This document shows, in pieces, positions 11,201 through 22,145 of a stretch of DNA of 64,000 nucleotides. This stretch comes from Rhynchopus sp. YZ270_cl-10 (lineage: Eukaryota > Euglenozoa > Diplonemea > Diplonemida > Diplonemidae): assembly GCA_964035575.1 (NCBI GenBank), contig OZ037870.1, positions 620,001-684,000 of the forward strand. The letters run 5' to 3'. Both the position numbers and the translations under genes were made by a program. The notes beneath the pieces were generated by a model. The model ran no database searches. It saw nothing but the letters and a program-made list of their open reading frames with translations, and was not told where the DNA came from. Each line of letters starts with the position of its first letter. Within the stretch, counting starts at the first letter, position 1.

Positions 11201-11367
11201 GGGGTGACAGTGTAGGGGCTGGCTCGCAGGGAGGAACTGCCATGAAAGCACGTCTGGGTTCGCTGACACTTGCCTCGGGATCGGACGCTTCCCTAGACCC
11301 ACAGTCGTCGCCCTCATCGCCAACGGATCCACCAATCGCCTCCAGAAGGCCCTCCGCAGTTAGATAA
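8235..11367 (+). CDS. IQ-motif protein, three exons
   Basis: Exons 8235-9697, 9900-10320 and 11110-11367 join in frame (phase 2 then phase 0) at GT-AG introns with gtatgg and gtatgt donors, giving 713 residues ending in TAA. Residues 1-160 are Ala/Leu-rich and probably helical. An IQ motif sits at 213-230 (AAVLIQKNYKGSVERRR), the usual binding site for calmodulin or centrin-like proteins. The rest is long, disordered and Ser/Pro/Gly/Gln-rich, with many SP sites and a Gly-rich run near 360. The composition suggests a cytoskeletal or basal-body adaptor; that role is inferred. A start 40 nt after the AG at 8195 is supported by context. About 8705-8870 is T-richer and begins gtaaat, so it could be a further in-frame intron. 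I do not recognise the family. Confidence 0.7.
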
Positions 11368-11670
11368 AAGTAATGTGATTTTTTTTTTTTTTTTTGTAGA
11401 AAATTGTGAGTAAAAAATCGTGAGATTTTGGTATCAACTTTGTTCCGTTTTTTTGTCAAATTGCAAAAAAAAATAGAGAGAAAAATAGGATCATTTGTTT
11501 GCCCTCTTTTGTTTGCCGATTTGAGGCTTGGTTTTTAGCCTACAGTAATAATTGGTAAGGGTAGGTTATATGGTCGTGGCGCTTTTGTTTCTACACTCTA
11601 ATTGATAAATTTAGACCCCCGTACAGATTCAGGGCCCAACGTACCGCTATTACAAGCCAAGTTTTTCAAA

Positions 11671-12627
11671 ATCAGTCCTATTCGTGGTCCTTTACCCCCC
11701 CCCCCCCCCCCCTTTGGGTCGGTGAACCGGAAATTTTGGAAAAAGGGGGGTAAAATAAGGGGGGGGGGGGTAAAGGAGGGGGTAAGGGGGGGGGGGGTAA
11801 AGGACCATGTTATGGGTTTGGTCATGTTTTTGGGTGGGAAGGGGGTACTTTTTCATACACCGTGGGGTGAAATTTTGTGCAACACAGTGTGACGACACAT
11901 GATCTAATGATAAATGTATCGTCTGAAAAAAATTCTCACCTCCTTGCGACCTCGCAAGTGGTCATGAATCATGGAAATCCACATCATCCACATCATCTTT
12001 CTGCCTGTGCCTGTACCATGACTGGTCAGGGATGACGATGTTGCCTCAGATTCCGTGAGGTGTCCCAAACGTATCGCCCACGCGGCACAAACGTACCCAC
12101 CTGCACCCATCTACCTGCACACCCGATGAAAAACAGGGGTGAAGGATTATTTGCACTTTACCCTTTCCTCATTTCGAGCTTGTCTCCAGCTTCAAATCAG
12201 ACCAGTCCTACAGTCTCCGGATGTACGACCCGCTGAACACATCAGCCCCTACCAGCAAACCATTAAACAAAACAGGTACGCGCGGCATTATGTGAAACTA
12301 TCACCCCATAATTACACGCCAGGTGGTGTTTTGTCACGAGGGACCTAAACCCCCTCGCTTCGCTCGTGGGTTTAGGTCCCTCGTGGCAAAACACCACCTG
12401 GCGTGTCGCGGTGATAATTACCCAAAAATTGCCTGGTGGCTGGTACTTTACCCCCCCAGGGGGGTAAAGTACCAGCCACAACAGGGTACTATAAGGGGGG
12501 GGGGGGGGGGTAAAGGACCATGTTATTTTGGCCTGAACCGTTTTTTTCTGAAAAAGGGGGTAAAATAAGGGGGGGGGGGGGTAAAGGAAGGGGGGGGGGG
12601 GGGTAAAGGACCACGAATAGGACTGAT
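11671..12627. mobile_element. Inverted-repeat element with long G and C runs
   Basis: The two ends are inverted copies of a 29-bp sequence starting ATCAGTCCTATTCGTGGTCC, followed by TTTACCCCC, at 11671 and ending at 12627. Just inside are C or G runs of 10-18 bases separated by TAAAGG or TAAAATA. The interior holds two strong hairpins: 12335-12386 (arms around CACGAGGGACCTAAACC, loop containing GCTTCGC) and 12435-12479 (arms around GTGGCTGGTACTTTACCCC). No transposase is visible, so this is a non-autonomous element of about 957 bp. A target duplication cannot be told apart from the flanking A runs. Confidence 0.65.
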
Positions 12628-12768
12628 ATAAAAAAAAACGATCAAAAAAGGTAGCAAGAAAAAGAAATGTTGTGGTCACTCTCTCCTCCCACGCTGAAAA
12701 TCTACAGTCTTTTTGTTTTTTGTTTTTGGCGTTTGCAACCATCAACTCCACCTTTTTTCAAAAAAAAA

Positions 12769-12807
12769 GGTGACTAAGCACGAGAGGCTTAGGTTCATGT
12801 TATAAAC
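12769..12807 (+). repeat. Hairpin family A, near-consensus copy
   Basis: Has GGTGA, CTAAGC, loop ACGAGAG, GCTTAG, then a tail TTCATGTTATAAAC and a T run. It is about 570 nt upstream of the HNH gene. Confidence 0.75.
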
Positions 12808-13170
12808 TATTCTTTTTTTTTGAAAGCTTCGAAAAACACGGCTTATCAACCTCTGGTTAGTTAGTGTGCTGCCGGGACCCTGTGTCTGTGTGTTGATCGA
12901 CTCAATTTTTTTTCTTTTTTTGAATTCCATTTTTTTATTAGAATCCCCTCAAGACTCCCCTATGTTTTTTTAGAACCCCTCCAATCTTCCCTCGCCATCC
13001 ACACTCAACTATTTTCCTTTTGTAGAATTGATGCCCTTTTGTTTTTAGTATTTTATTAAACAAAAAACGAGCCCTCCTCCTCTTTCCCTTCCTTTTCTCC
13101 CGCAGCAAGGGTACATTTTTAGCACCCTCTGTGCCTTCTTTTATCGCTACGTGATAACGAATGTGATCAA

Positions 13171-13213
13171 GGTGACTAAGCAACGAGAACGCTTAGGGTT
13201 CATCTTATAAAAC
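13171..13213 (+). repeat. Hairpin family A copy upstream of the HNH gene
   Basis: A copy with two single-base insertions (AACGAGAAC loop region), the CTAAGC and GCTTAG arms and the TCATCTTATAAAAC tail. It lies 96 nt before the probable acceptor AG at 13309-13310. The segment between, 13227-13262, is also found at 45531-45566 upstream of the kinesin gene. Confidence 0.65.
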
Positions 13214-13335
13214 TTTTCTTTTCTTTACCCACCAAACTCCATCTTTCGATTGAAAAGAATATCTTAATCATCTTTACCCACCTACATACAATACCCTCAC
13301 ATCCCCTCAGATTAAAAAAAAACCCCACACACACT

Positions 13336-13962
13336 ATGACCACCTTTGACTGGGATGAAGATGCGGTGAATTCCATGGTGTCATTCTGTGTCAGCAGTTC
13401 TTTCGTCTCGCTTCATATGGAAGACAAGGAGGTTGCAGACCGGGTCGCCTGCCTCGGTGAGCACATTGGTGTCGAAGTTCTGGACTGGGGTTCTGAAGGA
13501 TCCATCCCTGAGTCTGAAGAGGAGCTGATCAAAAGGCTGACCCGGGCTGGAATTATGGACACAATTCAAGAGTTTAATATCGAAGAAGATGAGATGACTT
13601 ATCTGTTGGAAAGTCTGCTGAACACACTGAGCGAGCTGACGTATGAAGAGGAAGAAGGGGAGGACCTGGCGGATGGTGAGTGCGAACTCTGTGAGAGGCT
13701 CATCCCGATTACCAGACACCACGTTCATCCGAAGATGGTGCACAACTGGTGTGAACAGCATCTCGGTAAAACCAAGAAAGAGCTTCACCACACGATCGGC
13801 ATCTGCAGGCCCTGTCACAACGCAGTTCACAGACTAGCTGACCACAAAAAGCTTGCTGAATTCTTCAATACAACGGAAAAGCTTCTGGCAACACCCGAAA
13901 TTCTGAAATTCGCATCCTGGGCGAAAACGCAACGCGTTAAAGGGATTGTAACGTACAGGTAG
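13336..13962 (+). CDS. HNH-family zinc-binding protein
   Basis: A 208-residue single-exon protein. Residues 1-112 are acidic and helical with no recognised domain. Residues 113-200 carry an HNH-type module: Cys116 and Cys119 (CELC), His128-His129, then Cys157, Cys160, His161 and His165 (CRPCHNAVH), followed by a helical tail with LAEFFNTTEKLLATPEI. The four cysteines would bind structural zinc, and the HH pair plus distal His would form the nuclease-like site. Related small HNH proteins with this same LCRPCH and LEKLLxxPEI tail occur in bacteria, fungi and algae, mostly uncharacterised. Whether it cuts DNA here is unknown. The ATG lies 26 nt after the acceptor-like AG at 13310. Stop TAG. Not a homing endonuclease by context: no intron or repeat surrounds it. 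Confidence 0.8.
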   Translation: MTTFDWDEDAVNSMVSFCVSSSFVSLHMEDKEVADRVACLGEHIGVEVLDWGSEGSIPESEEELIKRLTRAGIMDTIQEFNIEEDEMTYLLESLLNTLSELTYEEEEGEDLADGECELCERLIPITRHHVHPKMVHNWCEQHLGKTKKELHHTIGICRPCHNAVHRLADHKKLAEFFNTTEKLLATPEILKFASWAKTQRVKGIVTYR

Positions 13963-14200
13963 TAGGCGAGGTGGAGGGGGGGTCATGTGATTTCTTCTAC
14001 CCTAACCAAATTTGTGAAGAAAGCATCACCCCAAAGGGTCTGAGAAGACAGAGAAACAGTGTTTTCTTTTTTGCTTCAAGGATTTTATTTTTTTTGGTGC
14101 TAAATTACTGCACTATCTTTTTCCACATTTTTTGTTTTTTTGTTTGTTTTTCTCTTAGTTGTGGCATTTCGTGGTTTTCCGAGAATGCTTCCCATTATTA

Positions 14201-14238
14201 GGTGACCAAGTACAGGAGGCGTGGTTCATCTCATAAGC
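14201..14238 (+). repeat. Hairpin family A, diverged copy
   Basis: Has GGTGACCAAG, ACAGGAGG, then GGTTCATCTCATAAGC and a T run. The inner stem is degraded; the outer GGTGA and TCATC pair remains. Confidence 0.5.
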
Positions 14239-14503
14239 TTTATTTTTTTTTTTTTACAGAGGGTCTACTTTCACCCTTTTTTTACGCTTTCCATCCCAAA
14301 CAAAATACTCTAACCGTTACCTTTTTTCCCCTGCTTCTTTTCCATCCCTTTGGAAAACGAAAACTTAAAAAAAGCGGATCTCCGTTTGGGAAAGACTACA
14401 ACATTTTTTCTCTATCCTTCAAACCTCGTCCTCCCTTCTCACAACGGCTTTGAAGCAGCATTTTCATTTCTGGGGAAAAAATTCAATCAGACGCCTATTT
14501 GTT

Positions 14504-15079
14504 GGAGCAGACTCTAGGAAATGCTCTCTGCCTCTTGTGGCCTGCAGCATGCCGAGTTCCTGCGAGAGACATCCTTTCCCTTTCCCTTGCCTCTTTTCTG
14601 AGAGTGATTTTGTTGCTGTGAGTTTTTGGCGCATGATCAACACTTTGACGAACGACGTCCCGCAACACTGCAGACTGCAGGACATCTTGACGCCCGCTAA
14701 TCACGGGAATCATGGAGACACATACGTTCGCCGTCTGAGCCACTCACACAACTCACAACAGAAGACACCTGCAGCCTCAGTCCTCTCTTTTCCCTTCGGA
14801 TGATGATAGTTTATTTTTTTTCAACACACACAATGGAAATGAAGCTTCGGCTCACGATATTACTTTAGAGCTCTGACGTGCGTTTTTTGTTTTGTCAGCA
14901 GTGCATCGGCACACCTCTGTTCTTGACCACCGCCGTTTCAACCGCTTGATGACATCTTCCGTGACTCACAGCGGCGGGGTTGTGTGGGAGAGATTCTGAG
15001 AACACTTTTTTTCACCTGAAAACAGCCACATCACAGTGATGCATTTTAGTTTAATTAACCAACCTAGTCGGGCACCTCA
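14504..15079 (+). repeat. Repeat family R, partial copy
   Basis: Matches the 795-bp unit at 53411-54205 from the GAGCAGACTCTAGG point to CCTAGTCGGGCACCTC. It contains a TTTCCC microsatellite of copy-specific length and, on the minus strand, a reading frame starting MAQTANVCVSMIPVISG that is shared with the copies at 21211, 53411 and 54206. Confidence 0.8.
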
Positions 15080-15340
15080 GGATTCTTCACCTCAAACAAA
15101 CAGCCACAACATAGCACAACTCACTACCACCACTCCATCAACTCCCCACACCAACACACAACCTCCCCAAATCCACACTCCACACTCCCTTCAGAACCCC
15201 TACCCCCCCGACTCCTTTCTCATATCCTTTTTTCTCCTGAAGGGAATTATACGATACAACTACAGAGCGCGGATAACCACTCGACAGCCCTCCTCCCGCC
15301 GGGGGGTGGGGGGTGGTCTCCGAGTGCCCGCACCCACGCG

Positions 15341-17059
15341 ATGCGCTACAGCCACGATGGCGGGAACAACAGCGAATCCTCCACCTCCTTCAGCGACCGG
15401 CTCTGCTCCTTCCGTTCTACTACCGAGGTGACCGGCACGTTGCAATGCCTCGACACAAAACGCACCGCACCTTCGACTGCCTCCGACGACATCGAAATGG
15501 CACAACGGGAGTACCAAACACGCTACGTCACTTTCACCCTAAGCATCTCCCTCTGTCTGGTCCCGGTTCTCATGGTGCCTACCACCACTAAGGTGTCACT
15601 CAACCACGATGACGCGCCGCTTACAGAACAGCTGGCCTCATTTGTCACATTATTGGTCTGCTCAGCAACGGTTCTGTCGTTGCTCACGGCACCCTTTGTG
15701 ATGCACCGCCTCTCCGATTCGAGTACCGGAATGCTCACAGCGGTGCTCTCCCTTTGCGCGATTCTTGTTGTCATTGCGGACCCACATTCTAAGATCGCGC
15801 TGTACGTCGCTTCTTGCATTGGAGGGTCCGCATTGGGATACATCTGGATTGCTCCTGGAGTATATATCGATAACCTCCTTAAACACTACCCAGAAGTTAG
15901 TTTAGGAGGGTTTGGTGGCATTCTTAACTTCTTTTTGCACCTTGGCGTTCTCGCGTCGGTTCTTGCCGCAAATTACTCTAGCGGCAGCGAACGGTATTAC
16001 ATAGGTACCGGAGTAGGCTTGCTCTGCGGGGTATCCGGGCTGATTTTGCAAATACGAAGGCCAAAATGGGATGGGGGGGATTCATGTGTTGCAGGAGAAT
16101 ATTGTGCGGAAAATGGCGACCGTCATTTCGTTGAACTCTGGGCGGATCTTGGAAAAGCGAGATTTCTTGTTTTCACAATGATATTCCATGGGGTAGCACT
16201 GCAGAAGCTCTGGGTGCGGTTAACACAAGAAATGCTTCGTGATCTCGATGATGATGACATCGTAAAGGCTGCCCTCCCGGTGGCCTCCGCGGTTGTTGCG
16301 TTTGCCGCTCTTATTATGGGTGTGACAGCGAAGGTTTCGTCACCTTCGCTTCCGGTTACTTTTTCAACGATTTGTGGTATTTCTGCGTCTTATATTATGT
16401 ATCGTACCAAAGACGATTGGGCGTTTTTTCTTGCAAGTGCGTTGACCGGGGTGGGGTTGGCTGGGTACAATGTTATGGTATTTTGCATTTTGATTTTGTT
16501 AACTCAGAGGCATTCGGCGTCACCGGTGACGATGTTTAGCTGTTGGGGGACGATGGTGGCGTTGGCGACAGCGGGCGCTTCGGTGTATACACAATACGTC
16601 AGCAAAGAGGTGGAGGTGTACGTCACCGCGGTGCTGGGGTTTCTCTCTGTCGTGGGGGTGCTGGTTGCGAGCTACAGCATGGCGGAAGGGAAAGGATGGT
16701 ACCGTGGCATACCCCGTGCACCAAGCATCCACTTCGATGAGGGCAGTGCCTGCACAGACTCTGCCATATGGCGGGGTGGTGATCCAAATGAGGGTTTAGA
16801 CGTCGGTGCAGACGGCTACGACGACGCAAGGCGGGCCGGTATGGTCAGTCCAGGAGATTCGCAGCCTGGAGGGCAGGAATCAATGCTATGGGGAAGGATT
16901 TCGCGGATGTATGTACTTTTTTTTTTTTCTTCAAAACGTTTCATAGTCATAACGAAAATGAGTGAACTAAGATCTCTTTTACGTAAAATGGTTGAGTGGG
17001 AGAGTGAAATAAACGCTAAATTTTTTTCAAAATACCAAAAAAAATTCTATTCACATTGA
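15341..17059 (+). CDS. MFS-type 12-helix membrane transporter
   Basis: The main exon encodes a protein with an N-terminal cytoplasmic tail of about 65 residues and twelve hydrophobic segments in two sets of six (near residues 66-82, 93-118, 128-146, 152-176, 189-210, 218-240, 275-294, 310-333, 345-363, 371-397, 405-430 and 437-460). This is the layout of the major facilitator superfamily. It resembles nodulin-like or UNC93-like transporters more than sugar porters, but the substrate is unknown. After helix 12 there is an acidic tail. A good 5' splice site (gat then gtatgt) occurs at 16909 in a T-rich context, so the exon probably ends at 16908 in phase 2 and the last residues come from an exon I could not place. 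Without splicing the frame stops at 17059. A pyrimidine tract with AG at 15241-15242 precedes the ATG. Confidence 0.75.
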   Translation: MRYSHDGGNNSESSTSFSDRLCSFRSTTEVTGTLQCLDTKRTAPSTASDDIEMAQREYQTRYVTFTLSISLCLVPVLMVPTTTKVSLNHDDAPLTEQLASFVTLLVCSATVLSLLTAPFVMHRLSDSSTGMLTAVLSLCAILVVIADPHSKIALYVASCIGGSALGYIWIAPGVYIDNLLKHYPEVSLGGFGGILNFFLHLGVLASVLAANYSSGSERYYIGTGVGLLCGVSGLILQIRRPKWDGGDSCVAGEYCAENGDRHFVELWADLGKARFLVFTMIFHGVALQKLWVRLTQEMLRDLDDDDIVKAALPVASAVVAFAALIMGVTAKVSSPSLPVTFSTICGISASYIMYRTKDDWAFFLASALTGVGLAGYNVMVFCILILLTQRHSASPVTMFSCWGTMVALATAGASVYTQYVSKEVEVYVTAVLGFLSVVGVLVASYSMAEGKGWYRGIPRAPSIHFDEGSACTDSAIWRGGDPNEGLDVGADGYDDARRAGMVSPGDSQPGGQESMLWGRISRMYVLFFFSSKRFIVITKMSELRSLLRKMVEWESEINAKFFSKYQKKFYSH

Positions 17060-17422
17060 CTTAGCCGTTAGTATGGGAGGGAATACACATACAATGATGA
17101 TTCTTGTTAGGACTGTCTAAGGACGAATTCATGAAAAAGTTGCCACACTCTGGTGTTAGCCCGAGTATCTGGGTAGGCACGAACCCACCTTTTTGGTGAC
17201 TTATACAACGAAGTGGGGTGCATAACTACGTTTATTCAAAATAGCAAAAAAACCACCAAACATACAGGGTTGGGGGATCTCCTAAGCCAGACGTGACTAC
17301 CTTTGGGGATACATCGTGTTAAAAACGCGAGGGCAAAAAGACGCAGAGCAAGAAGCCCCATGCAGTGCAGTGTAGATGACTTAGATTCAGTGTGCATCGA
17401 TCTTTTTCAAGCAATTCTCAGA

Positions 17423-17460
17423 GGTGACTTAAGCACAAAGAGGTTTGGGTTCATACCAAT
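17423..17460 (+). repeat. Hairpin family A, diverged copy
   Basis: Has GGTGACTTAAGC, loop ACAAAGA, then GGTTTGGGTTCAT, followed by TTTTTTC. Stem bases have drifted on both arms. Confidence 0.55.
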
Positions 17461-17835
17461 TTTTTCTCTTTTTTTGCTGAACTCCCCAAGAGAGATAAGT
17501 GGTGTCTCAACGACCCTTGCCAATGATGCAAGGGGTCTGCGTGAGGGTCTGAAGGGGGTAATGTATGAGCGATGGTTTCAAGAAATCTGTTCAGTGGTGC
17601 TCCGGGAGGGGTCGATATTGACAGGTCGCTGACAGGTCGTTGACCGACTTCCGAAAGCACCATTCAGACATATTTTTTTTTGAAAATCGCTCTTTTTTTT
17701 TAGATTTTTTTGTGTGCCTGTGACTGTAGAGGGGTTGTGCAGTCGTCATATTCTTTTTCCTATTTTGGGGTGGCTGAAGTGGGGGTGATTCGCCCTTCTT
17801 ACGTACTTCTGCACACTTTGTGCACCCCTCCCATT

Positions 17836-17876
17836 CAGTCAGTCGGAGGTGCCTGCATCAACAACTACAGTTTCTT
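17836..17876 (+). repeat. Family D motif, 3' part
   Basis: Shares CAGTCGGAGGTGCCTGCATC and the following AACAACTACAGTTTC with copies at 37333, 50236 and 52647, and is followed by a T run as they are. Confidence 0.6.
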
Positions 17877-18213
17877 TTTTATCCGAGTTTCGTCAAATTT
17901 GTTTTTTTTTTCTATCTTTCATGTCGGGACCTAATGTTTTCTCTCTCGCTGGGTTTACCAAAAAATGGGGTCTATTTAATATTCAGCTGCGTTTTCAGAG
18001 AAAGAACACCAAGGATACGTTGGAGACTTTTTTCACAAGAAGATATGGCAACTACGCCTATTCCAGCACAATTTCCCCCCCCTTTTTCTTTTTCTTGGTG
18101 ATAAAGCAAACAAAAGAAGGTGGCCCTTGGAGTGGAGATACAGTACTCCAAACATGGCTGAGGTCTAAAAAGTCACTAAATCCCAAAATCTCAAAATCCA
18201 AAAAATATTATGA

Positions 18214-18252
18214 GGTGACTAAGCACGAGAGGCTTAGGATCATCTTATAAAA
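18214..18252 (+). repeat. Hairpin family A, near-consensus copy
   Basis: Arms CTAAGC and GCTTAG with loop ACGAGAG are intact, and the tail is GATCATCTTATAAAAC. One of the cleanest copies. Confidence 0.75.
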
Positions 18253-18600
18253 CACAGCATTTGGTCAATATCCGCGCAATCGATTTCACCCTTTTTTTCA
18301 AAAAAAGTTTGTAAGGTGCGTAAAGCACTGAAGCTAATATTCATCTGACCAAAACCCCCTTTTTTTTTGTGGTCCTTTCGACGTGTTTTATCATATTCCC
18401 TCAAAACACCTCTTTCAGAGAAGAGGAGATGTGGTGGGACGATGGGGGGAGAAAAAACAAAAAAAAAAAAAAAACACACATTTGCATCACCCCCAGAGAG
18501 TCTTGCACTCCCCCTCCTCCGTTTTGTCAGTATAAACGAAAGAATTTTTTAAAAAATGATACCTCTGACAGGTAAGTAAAAGGGAAAGGTTTTTTTTTTT

Positions 18601-18678
18601 GTTAATTGCTCAATCACCCTTGGAGGGGGTGATTGACGACCGTATCTGAAGAACCTATTTCTCCTTTAAGCTACGCTT
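18601..18678 (+). repeat. 78-bp repeat, inverted copy at 61351-61427
   Basis: This segment contains a hairpin (TCAATCACCC and GGGGGTGATTGA) and recurs as its reverse complement at 61351-61427, about 43 kb away, with only a few differences. In both places a GGTGTGGC-ended element lies within 40 bp. Confidence 0.7.
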
Positions 18679-18712
18679 GCGGGTACGAAAGAAAGAAAAG
18701 AAAATCTTTGAT

Positions 18713-18884
18713 GATGTGGCTGAAGGGGGGTGATTCGCACTTTTTTTTTTTGCGCACTTATGTGTACTGGGAATCATGCCACCAGTGTTAAATTTTTATA
18801 AGGCAAAACTGACCAAAAAAAGCTGATTTTCGACTGATTCGCACTTTTCCGCACTTTTTGCGCCCCCCCCCATTCAGCCACACC
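18713..18884. mobile_element. Small GGTGTGGC-ended inverted-repeat element (family W)
   Basis: About 172 bp bounded by GATGTGGCTGAAGGGGGG on the left and CCCCCCCATTCAGCCACACC on the right, inverted versions of one another. The interior is AT-rich with repeated GATTCGCACTTTT words. Non-autonomous. Confidence 0.6.
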
Positions 18885-19163
18885 ATTTGAGTCTATCGTT
18901 ATGCGTCCTTCGTAGGTATAGTGTAAAAACAGTAGAGTGGAGTGCCGTTTTCCCGATCCCCTCATCTCTCTCTCTCCCATCCTTTTGTAACAGGCTTTTA
19001 TAGCTATTATTGATTCGCTACGACAAAATTTGAAATTTGGGAGGTGTGCTAAAAAAAGACAGTCTCATTCCCCTTTCCGCAGTTGACCCATCGAAAAATA
19101 GTTTTTTTTTTTCTCTTCCTAATGTGCTTCGGATCATATCAAGAAAAGACTTACCTTTTTAAA

Positions 19164-19193
19164 AGATGTGTGTACACGAGAGGTATCTTCATC
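19164..19193 (+). repeat. Hairpin variant A2 copy
   Basis: Keeps the loop ACGAGAG and the TTCATC tail of family A, but the stem arms are GTGTAC and GTATCT instead. Confidence 0.55.
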
Positions 19194-19362
19194 AAATTTT
19201 CTTTTTGTGCAGTGTTTTGCATCGATGAACGGTGATGATATTTGCACTTTCAATTTTTTTGTGGTTATGTTCAACGAAAACCCCTAAAAAAAAACTGCGC
19301 CTGTCACTTCTCATGACCCTGACCCTGACAAAAGGGAGATATCCATACCACCGTGTTTTGTG

Positions 19363-19464
19363 AAAATGGATGTAGGACTGCATGGTTGGGGTGTCCACCC
19401 CACGGTACAGCCGATCATTGTACCAAAGGTTACACTGTTCACGAGGGGGCTTTGTTATTTCAAC
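19363..19464 (+). repeat. Family B motif
   Basis: Begins ATGGATGTAGGACTGCATGG and ends with a block like TTCACGAGGGGGCTTTG followed by TTATTTCAAC. It is closely matched by 22052-22145 upstream of the gene at 22219. The distal part shares CACGAGAGG with hairpin family A. Confidence 0.65.
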
Positions 19465-19531
19465 TCTACTTTCGTTGTGTCTTTATATTCGCTCAATAGA
19501 CAGCCGCAAGTAGAAAGGTGTCAGACAGGAT

Positions 19532-19648
19532 GGTGTGGCCGAATGGAGGGCGCAAAAAAGTGCGCAAGAAGTGCGAAATCACCCCCTTTCAGCCAAAGAG
19601 CACAAAGCAAAAACAGCTTTCATTCAAACACCCCCTTTCAGCCACACC
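19532..19648. mobile_element. Small GGTGTGGC-ended element (family W)
   Basis: 117 bp with GGTGTGGCCGAATGGAGGG at one end and CCCCCTTTCAGCCACACC at the other. Its right half resembles positions 64-106 in the leader of the Nudix gene. Confidence 0.6.
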
Positions 19649-19814
19649 AGAGTATTCTATAGTCTCCTCTCTGCCACACTCTTTAAGGATGAAGTGTTCT
19701 GTCCGTATTGTATCATAACCCTCTTTGGGTGTCATGTTGAGAACATAGCCCGCCTCGGTGGGTGATTGTGTCGATGCAATTTTCAAAAAAAAAAAAACGT
19801 GCTATTTTTTTTTA

Positions 19815-19850
19815 GGTGACTATGCTTTGTGAGGCTTAGGTTCATCTTAC
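19815..19850 (+). repeat. Hairpin family A copy
   Basis: Has GGTGACTATGC, a changed loop (TTTGTGAG) and an intact GCTTAGGTTCATCTTA tail. Confidence 0.65.
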
Positions 19851-21193
19851 ATTATCTGTGTTGTTTTTATATATTACCCTGCTCAAGAGTTCTGTACAAA
19901 AAAAAAAAAGGAATATAAAAAGAAATAAAACAACCCTCAATTCTCAAAAGTGAAAGGAAAGGCAAAAACCTGCAAAAAATAGGCACATCTATTGATTTTC
20001 TCTCTCTCTCTCTCTCTCTCTCTGGAATTTAATTCAGAGCGTCTCGGTGTACCTGATATCTTTTATGTCTCTTTATCTTTCTCTTTCTCCTAAGGTGTCC
20101 TAAGCAACCCGCTGCAGCCGTCTGTTACAACCATCCATCAGTTTTACTACACATTTCAAACAACTTAGCGGCTTCGAATATGCCTTGCTGAACACAAATA
20201 CAAAGGGTATCGGATGTGTGCAGACCACTTGCACGGTGGACGACCGTTCTTCAGATTACCAAAAAACAGTGTGCTGTCTGTGCTGTCTGTGCAGTCCTCG
20301 AAGCAAGAACAGTTTTACCGCCAGGTGAACAGCTTTTGAAGAGAAAAGGGTTTCAGCGCAGAGGGGTGGGGGAAAAAGGGGGGGTGAGCGTTGCTGGCTA
20401 TATTGCGTCTCTGAAGGGATTGATCCGTTGGCCAGGTATGGCCCTGTTGGGTGGGATGAGGATCAGGGCACCTTGCAGACCCATCGCGAGGGGGTTTCAC
20501 AGGAATGACAGACTGACCCGATCTCTTTTGCGTAATGGGAAAAGGGAGGATGCGGCCCTAACAGCGTCTCAGAGCGGGGGGGGTGACGAAGGCTAACTGT
20601 TAGCTTGTGGCATGTGTTGTGTGGTGGAGGGGGAGGGGGTGCGCTTTTCTTTGTTTCCCTGAAGGGCAGCTGACGCACTGTGTGTGGGTCAGCAACATCC
20701 GGCTCTTCAGGGGACAGGAATAAGCGGCACCCGGGATGTCTCCTTGGTGTGACTCCTGTTGTGGGTTCCAGCTCCGCTGTGGGGGACCATCGTGGGGTGA
20801 AGCCAGCTGCCAGATGGTTCGAGGAGGAGGGATTACGGAAGCAAGAGCGAGGACTGTCCAGTAGCACCACAAAGTGTGTTGCAGGTGTCCGCATCGTTTG
20901 GTCTGCATGTTGGGTGAGGGGTGGGAGGGTGGGGTGGGGTCACGTCTACGGATTATACGATGGCAGGGTGGGAGACGAGAGATGAAAGATGAGAGCCGTC
21001 TGCAGAGCTGAGAAGGGTCGTTGTCATGGGATGAATGGTAAGATGGTGGAGGGTTTGGTTAGTGATGTGCAATGTTGTGCTGCAGTTGGCATGCTGGTAT
21101 AAAGAGAGGTAAAGAGGCGGGTGGGGTGGGGTGGGTGGGGGAAGGGTTGTGTACTGTTTACAGTGTCATCCGGTTGTGAGAGGATGATTTGTT

Positions 21194-21634
21194 TGGAGGA
21201 GCACCGTGTTCTGTGCGGTTCATGATGACTACACATCAAACAAGCATATATCCGACAGCTCTTTTTGCTGTGTGAAGATGCAACATAGCGTTGGCTCGCT
21301 CTTTCTGAATCACAAAACAAGGCACCTTGCCTCGACCCTCAGACCCTCTTGCAGATGAGCAGACTCTAGGAAATGCTCTCTGCCTCTTGTGGCCTGCAGC
21401 ATGCCGAGTTCCTGCGAGAGACATCCTTTCCCTTTCCCTTTCCCTTGCCTCTTTTCTGAGAGTGATTTTGTTGTTGTGAGTTTTTGGCGCATGATCGACA
21501 CTTTGACGAACGACGTCCCGCAACACTGCAGACTGCAGGACATCTTGACGCCCGCTAATCACGGGAATCATGGAGACACATACGTTCGCCGTCTGAGCCA
21601 CTCACACAACTCACAACAGACACCTGCAGCCTCT
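21194..21634 (+). repeat. Repeat family R, partial copy
   Basis: Starts at GGAGGAGCACCGTG and runs through the TTTCCC microsatellite to CACCTGCAGCCTC, in the same orientation as all other copies. The minus-strand frame MAQTANV... is open for 121 residues here. Confidence 0.8.
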
Positions 21635-22051
21635 TTAGCCGTTCTCTGGGACATACATCATTCAACTGCGATGTTGTCCAGATGCTCGTCCACGCCACAA
21701 ACACAGGCAGCACATGTCCCAAGCGTACAACCCCCTTCCAAGCAGAGGATTGCCTCTGTGACCCCATGACAATCTTCTCGTGTTTTTTCACCAACACTTT
21801 TTCTCGCATCCCGAGCTGTGCCTGCTTCTGGGAGGTGAACATTGCACTGACATGGGTCATAGGCGTTGACACACGCTGTGCAAGGGTGGATGGGATTGGG
21901 TGGGGTAACGTCACTCATCCCTCTTGCCTGGGGTTTGCATTCCCAGGCTTAGGCGTAGGGTCATTTTATTTCCGTCCCTGTATTTGCAATGATCCCCGTT
22001 CATCTGGCTGATGAGCGGTAGCGGGAGTAGCACATATCAGATGTAAAACCA

Positions 22052-22145
22052 CGAAATGGATGTAGGACTGCATGGTTGGGGTCCACCCCGGTACAGCCGG
22101 TCATACCAAAGGTACACTGTTCACGAGAGGGCTTTGTATTTCAAG
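22052..22145 (+). repeat. Family B motif in the leader of the next gene
   Basis: Near-identical to 19363-19464. It ends 55 nt before the probable trans-splice acceptor AG at 22200-22201. Confidence 0.7.

Noticed and set aside
17836-17876. CTACAGTTTCT in family D resembles the end of known spliced-leader sequences (ACAGTTTCTGTACT)
   Set aside because: Only 9-11 bases match, the following GTACT part is absent and a T run follows instead, so there is no basis to call it a spliced-leader gene.
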